In this document: positions 5,591-11,009 of the stretch, one piece after another | Layout of the letters: every line of letters starts with the position of its first letter | How positions within the stretch are numbered: position 1 is the stretch's first letter | NCBI GenBank assembly: GCA_963594675.1 | Contig: CAVBGA010000119.1 | Location: 1-11,009 of the forward strand | Length of the DNA: 11,009 nt | DNA from: Ruminococcus_G sp963594675 | GTDB taxonomy: Bacteria; Bacillota; Clostridia; Lachnospirales; Lachnospiraceae | Reading direction: 5' to 3' | The notes under the pieces: model-generated | Told to the model about the DNA's origin: nothing | The model's database searches: none | What the model saw: the letters and a program-made list of their open reading frames with translations, nothing else | Program-made: the position numbers and the translations under genes

Positions 5591-6460
5591 CTACAAACCG
5601 CGATATCCCTCAGGGCGATAGCTTCCCGTCTCTTCCACTCGGTCCAACTGTGCAAGCATAGCCGGTATATCCTTATTCAAATCTCCCTTTAAAGAGATGT
5701 AGTTTGATGCATGATTTGCCCTGAATACCGTTCCTGGGGAATCCACATTTGACAAAAACAATCTCATCTCTTCTGCCACCTCATCTGGTCGCAGAAGTTC
5801 CAATTCGCCTGACTGAATCTGACAATAGATTTCCGTAGACTCATCGATCATCAAGGTTAAGAATCCAACATAGTCCGGATTAATTTCCGATATTAATCTG
5901 GCAGACTCAATAGCATGCTCTTTTTTTCTTTTTCTTCCTCCAAGCCCAGAAATCAAAGTAATAGAAGAAAGTATTCCGCATTTTTTTAACTTTCTTCCAG
6001 CCTCCACCAGCTCTTCCCTGGTAACGCCCTTATGAATATTTTCCAAAGTTACAGCGTCTCCAGATTCCGCTCCCATATAAACCATTCGAAGACCTGCTGC
6101 TGCCAAACTCTTTAATTCCTCTTCGGATTTTCGTAGAATATCTCCTGGTGTACCATAGGAGGTTACTCTTTCAACATACGGCATCTCTTTTTTTATAAAA
6201 TCCAAAATAGCAAGAAGCGTTTCTGTCTTTACCACCAGAGCATCGCCATCGGCTAAAAATACTCTCCGAATTCTATTGCCATATAAAGCAGCTGCTTCCC
6301 TGAAATCTTCAAGGATTTCTTCTTTGCCACGAATTCGAAATTTCTTCTCCTTATACATAGTACAAAACGTGCATCGATTATGTGCACATCCTACAGTTAC
6401 CTGAACAATCAAGCTAGAAGCCTCACTTGGCGGCCTCCAAACCATACCCTCATATCTCAT
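5591..6460 (-). CDS. Radical SAM protein, CX4CX2C type, substrate unknown
   Basis: The 289-residue protein has the cluster-binding motif C25-AHNR-C30-TF-C33, which would hold a 4Fe-4S cluster that cleaves S-adenosylmethionine. The spacing CX4CX2C differs from the canonical CX3CX2C but is seen in an uncharacterised Elp3/COG1032-like group whose N-terminus also starts near WRPP.EASSL. Further radical SAM core features are FLADGDAL (68-75), GTPGD (103-107) and MGAESGD (129-135), the usual glycine-rich SAM-contacting strand ends. No B12-binding or extra cluster domain is seen. An upstream ATG is in frame, but AGAGGT six bases before 6460-6458 favours the shorter start. The gene stands alone, with its own promoter, divergent from a regulator. 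Its reaction is not known. Confidence 0.82.
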   Translation of the reverse strand: MRYEGMVWRPPSEASSLIVQVTVGCAHNRCTFCTMYKEKKFRIRGKEEILEDFREAAALYGNRIRRVFLADGDALVVKTETLLAILDFIKKEMPYVERVTSYGTPGDILRKSEEELKSLAAAGLRMVYMGAESGDAVTLENIHKGVTREELVEAGRKLKKCGILSSITLISGLGGRKRKKEHAIESARLISEINPDYVGFLTLMIDESTEIYCQIQSGELELLRPDEVAEEMRLFLSNVDSPGTVFRANHASNYISLKGDLNKDIPAMLAQLDRVEETGSYRPEGYRGL

Positions 6461-6498
6461 TATTTTACCTCTCTTCCTCATCGACAAGAATTCTCTCT

Positions 6499-6527
6499 AT
6501 TATAGTCAGAAAAAAGGGGAATGTAAA
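6499..6527 (-). promoter_or_regulatory. Promoter of the radical SAM gene
   Basis: On the minus strand TTTACA (6527-6522), 17 bases and TATAAT (6504-6499) form a near-consensus promoter. Initiation near 6492 leaves about 30 bases before the chosen start at 6460, which supports that start over the one at 6487, which would have almost no leader. Confidence 0.7.
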
Positions 6528-6602
6528 GCAATCTTTGCCATATTTTCACAATGCATTGCTAATAAGAATCATCAAAATAACCATAATATAATTATAAACT
6601 CT

Positions 6603-6631
6603 TTGCTTTTTCGTCTATTTTATGATAAAGT
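6603..6631 (+). promoter_or_regulatory. Possible promoter of the AraC-family gene
   Basis: TTGCTT (6603-6608), 17 bases and TAAAGT (6626-6631) lie about 50 bases upstream of the regulator gene. The match is moderate and the surroundings are very AT-rich, so other placements are possible. The rest of the intergenic DNA (6528-6602) shows nothing I recognise. Confidence 0.4.
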
Positions 6632-6681
6632 AAAGCTATAAATATTAAAATTATAAGATAAAAAAGGAAAGATAGTTATAA

Positions 6682-7905
6682 ATGGATTCGGTACTTATTA
6701 AACAGGCACAAAAATATTGCCATCATTTTGAAACTTTGTTCAACATCCAATGTCTCCCTGTAGATTGCACCAGTAATTCTCTCTATATGGAACAGGATGT
6801 AACCAATGAAGTCTGTAAAGCCTGTGAAAAATATATTGGCACAAAGTGCTATGGAATTAATGCTTTTATTCATGGATGTCAAGAAGCATACCGTTGGGAC
6901 GGAATGTATATTTACTTTTGTAATCTTGGATTAGTTCTTGTCTCCACCTTTATTTCTGATGAAAAAGGCAATCTCACCGGTGGTATCGTAGCGGGCCCCC
7001 TGTGTATGGGCAGCAAAGATGACTCTCTTGCGGAAATCCCAAGTGCAGAGGTTCGAAAAGTGGTTTCCACCATGGAATCTCATGCACCTGAAAAGATTCA
7101 AAGTCTGGCTGAGGTGATGTCAGCTATTACTTCCTACATCTCCGGTATTTCCCATGGACGTGCAGGAAGATATTTCTACAGTCAGGAGTCTTTACTTAAC
7201 AATATTTACGCAGAAAAGATCAAGAGTTTCTCTGAGTCAGACTACTATACCTATCCTATTGCTCAGGAACGAAAGCTTCGTTCCGCCATTAGAAATAGAG
7301 ACAAAGAAGAAGCAGAGAATGTTCTGAATCAGATTTTGGCTTATATTTATGTATCAAATAATTCTAATCTGGAAGCCATCAAACCTCGTATCACTGAGCT
7401 TATGATTGTTATCTCCAGAACAGCTTTGGATGCCGGTGCTGATTTGGAAAAAGTAGATTTGATTACCCAGAATTCTCTCAAGCACATTGACAATTTCACT
7501 ACTATTGAGGATTTGAGCGCCTGGGTTTCCAACGTCATGCATAGTTTCATTTCTACAACTTTTGATTACGAACGTCTGAAACATGCAGAAACCATTCATA
7601 AAGTGGATAAGTATATACAAAACCACTATATGAACAAGTTGACCTTAGACGATATTGCAGCGAAAACTTATCTTAGCAAGACCTACCTTTGCAGTATCTT
7701 TAAAAAAGAAACAGGGGAGACCATTACCAACTATGTAAATAAGGTCCGTATTGAAAAAAGCAAGTTACTTTTCTCGGATGAGAAACTTAGCATTGTCCAA
7801 ATTGCTAATATGTGCGGATTCGAAGATCAATCCTACTTCACAAAAATATTTAAAAGCTATGTAGGTGTTACACCAAAGAAATACAGAGAAAGCCGCAAAC
7901 GCTAA
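6682..7905 (+). CDS. AraC-family transcription regulator with PocR-like sensor domain
   Basis: A 407-residue regulator. Residues 1 to about 165 resemble the PocR ligand-binding domain. It is rich in cysteine (C13, C24, C29, C45, C48, C56, C66, C80, C108), and includes CKAC (45-48) and GIVAGPLCMG (101-110). The middle (about 190-300) is helical and has no recognised domain. The C-terminus (about 305-405) is a two-helix-turn-helix AraC DNA-binding domain: LTLDDIAAKTYLSKTYLCSIF (320-340) and LSIVQIANMCGFEDQSYFTKIFK (369-391), ending in the conserved GVTPKKYR (395-402). The ATG follows AAGGAAAG. It is divergent from the radical SAM gene and convergent with the folate operon. Relatives often sense small metabolites such as propanediol, but the ligand and targets here are unknown. 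Confidence 0.88.
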   Translation: MDSVLIKQAQKYCHHFETLFNIQCLPVDCTSNSLYMEQDVTNEVCKACEKYIGTKCYGINAFIHGCQEAYRWDGMYIYFCNLGLVLVSTFISDEKGNLTGGIVAGPLCMGSKDDSLAEIPSAEVRKVVSTMESHAPEKIQSLAEVMSAITSYISGISHGRAGRYFYSQESLLNNIYAEKIKSFSESDYYTYPIAQERKLRSAIRNRDKEEAENVLNQILAYIYVSNNSNLEAIKPRITELMIVISRTALDAGADLEKVDLITQNSLKHIDNFTTIEDLSAWVSNVMHSFISTTFDYERLKHAETIHKVDKYIQNHYMNKLTLDDIAAKTYLSKTYLCSIFKKETGETITNYVNKVRIEKSKLLFSDEKLSIVQIANMCGFEDQSYFTKIFKSYVGVTPKKYRESRKR

Positions 7906-7931
7906 TTTCTCCCTAATAGAATAAAAGGAAT

Positions 7932-8010
7932 AAAAATGCCCTTGTCTTAGAATTACCACTGTTCAATCACAGATATAAGATAATTCCTAGACAAGGGCAT
8001 TTTTCTTTTT
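7932..8010. terminator. Long bidirectional terminator between convergent genes
   Basis: A 24-base arm at 7932-7955 pairs with 7981-8004 with only two mismatches around a 25-base loop. The arms begin and end with five A or T: AAAAATGCCC on one side, GGGCATTTTTC then TTTTTT on the other. It can therefore end both the AraC-family transcript on the plus strand and the folate operon on the minus strand. Confidence 0.88.
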
Positions 8011-8828
8011 TATCTTTCCGGAAGCTGCTCCAGAAGTTCATGCATCGTCTTATGTAAAATCGGATGTCGCATGTAAGGTGCTATTTCGTCCATAGGTTTC
8101 AATACAAAATCTCTGTTTTGCATGTCTATATGGGGAATATGCAAATTCTCCGTGTCAATAATCGCATCGTCATATAACAGAATATCCAAATCCAGGGTTC
8201 TTGGGCCCCAGTGAATCAATCGCTTACGATTTGCTTCTGCTTCCAACTCATGTAAAAGATCCAAAAGTTCCTCTGGCGTTAAAAGTGTCTCCACCTCCAA
8301 GGCTCCATTAAGGAAGTCCTCCTGTTCCACCTCTCCATAAGGCTTAGTTACAATAATACGGGACACTTTTTTCACTCGACAATCTTGGTTCGCTTTCAAA
8401 CCTTCAATTCCCTGTTGGATATAAGCCCTGCTATCTCCCATATTCGATCCAAAAGCAAGAAAAGCCCTATGCCAGCTTCTGCTGATCTCTACAGAAACAG
8501 TATCCAATGGCAAGCCTACCGGCGCCCAGGGTTTCTTAATCTCAAGAGTCACTCCCTTTACCAGATCGTATGTCAAAAGGATTTGACTAGCCAAATCCTC
8601 CGCCACTTTCTCCAGTAGACAAACCGTATGACTTTTCATATAGTCATAAATCATATGGCTAACTTCCCCATAATTTACGGAATCCCCAAGTTCATCACTT
8701 TTTCCGGCCTTGCGAGTATCTGTATACAAAACAACAGATACCAAAAACTTTTGTCCCAAAGTATTTTCCTCAGAATAAACCCCGTGATTTGCATATATTT
8801 CCAGATCTTTTATCTTAATTTTGTCCAT
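8010..8828 (-). CDS. folBK: Bifunctional dihydroneopterin aldolase / HPPK (FolB-FolK fusion)
   Basis: Two successive folate enzymes in one 272-residue chain. Residues 1 to about 118 are FolB, which cleaves dihydroneopterin to 6-hydroxymethyl-dihydropterin. It shows IYANHGVYSEEN (11-22, catalytic-site glutamate) and IKKPWAP (97-103, with the conserved lysine). Residues 120-272 are FolK, which transfers pyrophosphate from ATP. It shows FGSNMGD (126-132), DFLNG (171-175) and HWGPRTLDLDILLY (206-219, with the two magnesium-binding aspartates). Each half has normal family length and the linker is minimal. A GTG at 8843 is in frame, but it overlaps the GGAG site that sits seven bases before the ATG at 8828, so the ATG is chosen. 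It is the last gene of the operon, 37 bases after folP. Confidence 0.95.
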   Translation of the reverse strand: MDKIKIKDLEIYANHGVYSEENTLGQKFLVSVVLYTDTRKAGKSDELGDSVNYGEVSHMIYDYMKSHTVCLLEKVAEDLASQILLTYDLVKGVTLEIKKPWAPVGLPLDTVSVEISRSWHRAFLAFGSNMGDSRAYIQQGIEGLKANQDCRVKKVSRIIVTKPYGEVEQEDFLNGALEVETLLTPEELLDLLHELEAEANRKRLIHWGPRTLDLDILLYDDAIIDTENLHIPHIDMQNRDFVLKPMDEIAPYMRHPILHKTMHELLEQLPER

Positions 8829-8865
8829 AGTATTGCTCCGCACTCAAATTTTTATATGGCACAAT

Positions 8866-9678
8866 TCAAAGCTTTCCAAGAATTGCTTCCGTCATCTTGA
8901 TTGCCCTCATATTTTCTTTTACGTCATGCACCCGAACAAACATACAGCCGGCCTGAGCTGCCATAACACTGGTTACCAACGTACCTTCTACTCTCTGATC
9001 CGCCGGAAGATCCAGGGTGATACCAATCATCGATTTTCTGGATGTACCTAAAAGCACAGGATATCCCAAATGGCAAAAGTCATCCAGTTTTCTCATAACT
9101 TCCAAATTATGTTCATAGCTCTTGCCAAAGCCAACACCAGGATCAAGAATAATTTTCTCTGGTTTCACGCCAGCCTCTCTAGCGATGTCCACACAAGCCA
9201 AAGTCTCAGCCATCATATCCTTCATAAAATCTTCGTAAACAGCCTCGTCCTTGTTATGCATAAGACAACAGACCGCATCATGCTTTGCAGCCACCTTCGC
9301 AATATCCTTATCATACTTAAAGCCCCAGATGTCATTTAAAAGATCTGCACCTGCGCTTAAAGCAGCATCCGCCACAGCAGATTTATAGGTATCCACAGAA
9401 ATAACAGTATCAAAGCGCTCTTTCACAGCTTCGATCACTGGTGTAACTCTGGCAATCTCTTCCTCATCCGAAATCTTGGTATAGCCTGGTCGAGTAGACT
9501 CACCTCCAATATCGATCACAGATGCGCCCTGAGCAATCATCTCCTCTGCATGACAAAGGGCCTGATCCATACCATTCCACTTTCCACCATCTGAAAAGGA
9601 ATCCGGTGTCACATTCAAAATTCCCATTACATATGTCTTCCCACCGCTATGATCAAATTCTTTATTTCCAATTCTCAT
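8866..9678 (-). CDS. folP: Dihydropteroate synthase
   Basis: Condenses 6-hydroxymethyl-dihydropterin diphosphate with p-aminobenzoate to give dihydropteroate in the cytoplasm; it is the sulfonamide target. The 270-residue TIM-barrel protein has all signatures: NVTPDSFSDGG (22-32), DIGGESTRPG (56-65), SVDTYK (94-99), NDIWG (115-119), DPGVGFGK (179-186), GTSRKS (211-216) and RVHDV (249-253). The ATG has a strong AAAGGAGG site six bases upstream. The gene starts 12 bases after the HD-domain gene, within the folE-led operon. Length and motifs are complete, and no loop insertion typical of sulfonamide-resistant alleles was noticed. Confidence 0.97.
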   Translation of the reverse strand: MRIGNKEFDHSGGKTYVMGILNVTPDSFSDGGKWNGMDQALCHAEEMIAQGASVIDIGGESTRPGYTKISDEEEIARVTPVIEAVKERFDTVISVDTYKSAVADAALSAGADLLNDIWGFKYDKDIAKVAAKHDAVCCLMHNKDEAVYEDFMKDMMAETLACVDIAREAGVKPEKIILDPGVGFGKSYEHNLEVMRKLDDFCHLGYPVLLGTSRKSMIGITLDLPADQRVEGTLVTSVMAAQAGCMFVRVHDVKENMRAIKMTEAILGKL

Positions 9679-9690
9679 GAATATCCTCCT

Positions 9691-10179
9691 TTAATCACTG
9701 ATAAACATATTTTTCTTCTCCTCTGACCAATTGCATTCTTTGATTGCCTGGCAGCAAAAACAAAGACGGGAAGCCTTGTCTGCCCGGTAAAGCAACTGTC
9801 CCAGGAGGGATTCTGAACCCTGATTCCGATGGTGACCTATCGCATCTAAAATTTCTTCTCTTTCTTTTCGCAGAAATCCACACTCCTCCAACACTTTTTC
9901 CGCAATTCTACAACTTGCCTGGTCGTGGGGAATATTTTTTTCATATTGAAGTGCCCTGCCTATATCATGAAGAAGAGCTGCACTATAAATAACTTCTTTG
10001 GAAATGTCTGCCTCTACTTCCGCTGCATATATGCGAATCAACCTAGCCACATCCAGAAAATGGTCCGGGGTATGACGGCAAAAAAATCGATCTTTTTCCG
10101 CCTCAAGAATTCGCCTCAGATGATCCTGGTATACGGGATGTTCCCAAATTTGCTGCACTCTTTTCATAGAAGAAATCAT
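9691..10179 (-). CDS. HD-domain phosphohydrolase in the folate operon
   Basis: A 162-residue HD-superfamily protein. Metal-binding positions are visible: H40 in TPDHFLDVARL, the HD pair H71-D72 in ALLHDIGRA, H85, H116/H117 in GHHRN, and D134 in YRADKASR. Such proteins are metal-dependent phosphomonoesterases or phosphodiesterases. The ATG at 10179 overlaps the folE stop as ATGA; a second ATG at 10167 is possible because AAGGA abuts the first. The gene lies between folE and folP, where a phosphatase for dihydroneopterin triphosphate is needed and no Nudix FolQ is seen. The archaeal HD enzyme MptB acts on a dihydroneopterin cyclic phosphate, which makes a pterin substrate plausible. The substrate is inferred and a nucleotide-related or other role remains possible. 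Confidence 0.85.
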   Translation of the reverse strand: MISSMKRVQQIWEHPVYQDHLRRILEAEKDRFFCRHTPDHFLDVARLIRIYAAEVEADISKEVIYSAALLHDIGRALQYEKNIPHDQASCRIAEKVLEECGFLRKEREEILDAIGHHRNQGSESLLGQLLYRADKASRLCFCCQAIKECNWSEEKKNMFISD

Positions 10180-10730
10180 TCCTTCACCATCTGTAGAAAC
10201 AGCTTCTGCATTTCATAATTATCCTTAAAGCAACCTCTGGTCACAGTGGTAACCGTTTTGCTACCCGGTTTCTTAATGCCTCGCATCGTCATACACATAT
10301 GCTCCGCTTCAATCATTACCATAACACCACCGGGATTTAAACTCTCCTCCAATGCATCTGCAATCTGAGCCGTCAGCTTCTCCTGTATCTGTGGTCTCTT
10401 TGCATATACTTCCACAGTTCTTGCCAACTTGCTAAGGCCTACCACCTTTCCCTGAGGAATATAGGCAATATGCGCTTTTCCATAAAATGGAAGAAGATGA
10501 TGTTCACAAGAAGAATAGAAAGTAATATCTTTTTCAATCACGATCTCATTATTGTCAACAGTAAACTGTTTTGCCAAATGCACAGATGCATCCTGGGTTA
10601 AGCCGCCAAAGATTTCTTCACACATTCGAGCAATTCGGTCCGGTGTCTCCAGCAAGCCTTCTCTGTCAGGATCTTCCCCAATCCCTTCTAATAACATTCG
10701 CACGGCAGTTTTTATTTTCTCTTTATCCAC
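10176..10730 (-). CDS. folE: GTP cyclohydrolase I
   Basis: Converts GTP to 7,8-dihydroneopterin triphosphate and formate, the first step of folate synthesis. The 184-residue protein has GEDPDREGLLETPDR (18-32), SSCEHHLLPF (73-82), GLSKLAR (98-104), RPQIQEKLT (112-120) and HMCMTMRGIKKPG (144-156). C75, H78 and C146 are the expected zinc ligands, so this is the zinc-dependent FolE1 type. The start is GTG at 10730-10728, six bases after an AAAGGAG site. It is the first gene of the operon and is preceded by a structured leader of about 220 bases in which the ribosome binding site can be masked. It overlaps the HD gene by four bases. Confidence 0.97.
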   Translation of the reverse strand: MDKEKIKTAVRMLLEGIGEDPDREGLLETPDRIARMCEEIFGGLTQDASVHLAKQFTVDNNEIVIEKDITFYSSCEHHLLPFYGKAHIAYIPQGKVVGLSKLARTVEVYAKRPQIQEKLTAQIADALEESLNPGGVMVMIEAEHMCMTMRGIKKPGSKTVTTVTRGCFKDNYEMQKLFLQMVKE

Positions 10731-10735
10731 AAAAT

Positions 10736-10756
10736 ACTCCTTTCCTTAGGGGAGTT
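10736..10756 (-). promoter_or_regulatory. Hairpin that can mask the folE ribosome binding site
   Basis: In the minus-strand RNA, ACTCC (10755-10751) can pair with GGAGT (10740-10736), which contains the folE Shine-Dalgarno sequence. The masking strand is part of AACTCCCC (10756-10749), which is also perfectly complementary to GGGGAGTT (10893-10886) upstream. The two pairings exclude each other, a typical arrangement for translational switching. Confidence 0.5.
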
Positions 10757-10847
10757 AAAAACAAACGCACCCCGTATATGCGAGACATATGACTATACCA
10801 GTCCTTCACAATACGAGATGCGATCTTATACTGTAGCAACGGGTGCG
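10757..10847 (-). terminator. Terminator-like multihelix element in the folE leader
   Basis: In the minus-strand RNA CGCACCCGT (10847-10839) pairs with ACGGGGTGCG (10775-10766) with one bulged G, directly followed by TTTGTTTTT (10765-10757). The 63-base interior can form further hairpins, for example AGAT/ATCT with loop CGC, GACT/AGTC with loop GGTAT, and ATATG/CATAT. A GC-rich stem plus a U-run 27 bases before folE suggests transcription attenuation. Confidence 0.55.
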
Positions 10848-10922
10848 GATTTCATATCGTAAGACATGCTTTTCGTTTCGGCGGCAACTCCCCATCCACT
10901 GAACACTTGACGCATGAAATCC
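10847..10922 (-). promoter_or_regulatory. Candidate riboswitch aptamer upstream of folE
   Basis: In the RNA, GGATTTCAT (10922-10914) and ATGAAATCC (10855-10847) form a perfect 9-bp stem, possibly extended by CGT/ACG across an internal loop. It encloses 58 bases with the G-rich stretch ATGGGGAGTTGCCGCCGAAAC. The closing stem abuts the terminator-like stem. I could not match it to the classical tetrahydrofolate, ZTP, lysine, SAM or preQ1 classes. A folate-related ligand is a guess from the operon. Confidence 0.45.
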
Positions 10923-10957
10923 TATTTTGCATATTATCTTTTCTTTTTTATAAAAAA

Positions 10958-10985
10958 ATTATATCATATACCACCAATTCTGCAA
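10958..10985 (-). promoter_or_regulatory. Promoter of the folate operon
   Basis: On the minus strand TTGCAG (10985-10980), 16 bases and TATAAT (10963-10958) form the promoter, with TG one base before the -10 box (extended -10). Transcription should begin near 10951, giving a leader of about 220 bases to folE. The remaining bases to 11009 hold nothing recognisable. Confidence 0.7.
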
Positions 10986-11009
10986 GGAATATCCCGATCT
11001 TTTTTCAAT

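Noticed and set aside
5437..5655. Minus-strand frame of 72 codons near the end of the radical SAM gene
   Set aside because: It overlaps the radical SAM coding region in another frame and runs through the terminator hairpin; no ribosome binding site or family resemblance.
10766..10847. tRNA or tRNA-like cloverleaf in the folE leader
   Set aside because: The closing stem and three small hairpins suggest a cloverleaf, but no T-arm signature (GGTTCRANNCC-like) or proper anticodon arm is present, and a U-run follows.
10847..10922. Lysine or tetrahydrofolate-I riboswitch
   Set aside because: GGGGAG followed by GCCGAA recalls part of the lysine aptamer, but the AGAGG-type element and other conserved parts are missing; the tetrahydrofolate-I core sequences are also absent, despite the folate context.

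Overview
The window looks like chromosomal DNA of a low-to-moderate G+C Firmicute, most likely a gut-type Clostridia/Lachnospiraceae member. This is inferred from strong AAGGAGG-type ribosome binding sites, sigma-A-like promoters, a Gram-positive style Tad pilus cluster and a compact clostridial folate operon. No phage, transposon, tRNA or rRNA was recognised.

Layout. (1) 1-4348, minus strand: the first five genes of a Tad/Flp pilus assembly operon, in transcription order prepilin peptidase (TadV/CpaA), TadZ/CpaE-like ATPase, TadA secretion ATPase, TadB and a TadC-like protein that runs off the left edge. The genes overlap or almost touch, so they are probably translationally coupled. The TadC-like gene carries an extracellular insert that includes an Ig-like segment. 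(2) 4349-4668: divergent regulatory region with several dyads. (3) 4669-5145, plus strand: a YbaK-type aminoacyl-tRNA deacylase with its own promoter and an 8-bp dyad between promoter and ribosome binding site. (4) 5146-5590: no protein gene, but a perfect-consensus promoter and an intrinsic terminator frame a noncoding transcript of about 200 nt. It contains three degenerate copies of a GG...GACCACC-like motif at 50-51 nt spacing. (5) 5591-6460, minus: a radical SAM protein of unknown substrate. (6) 6682-7905, plus: an AraC-family regulator with a Cys-rich PocR-like sensor domain. It converges on the folate operon and a 24-bp-stem bidirectional terminator separates them. (7) 8010-10730, minus: folate operon folE - HD-domain phosphohydrolase - folP - folB/folK fusion, preceded by a structured leader of about 220 nt that looks like a riboswitch or attenuator.

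How the genes work together. The peptidase matures Flp-type pilins, TadZ places the machine, TadA powers it and TadB/TadC form its membrane platform; the pilins themselves should lie beyond the left edge. In the folate operon FolE makes dihydroneopterin triphosphate from GTP, FolB and FolK (one polypeptide) make 6-hydroxymethyl-dihydropterin diphosphate, and FolP joins it to p-aminobenzoate. The dephosphorylation step between FolE and FolB has no classical enzyme here, and the HD-domain protein encoded between folE and folP is the obvious candidate.

Most novel-looking signals: the orphan phased-repeat RNA at 5293-5530, the folE leader at 10736-10985 with an 8-nt segment that can pair with two alternative partners, and the HD protein in the folate pathway gap.
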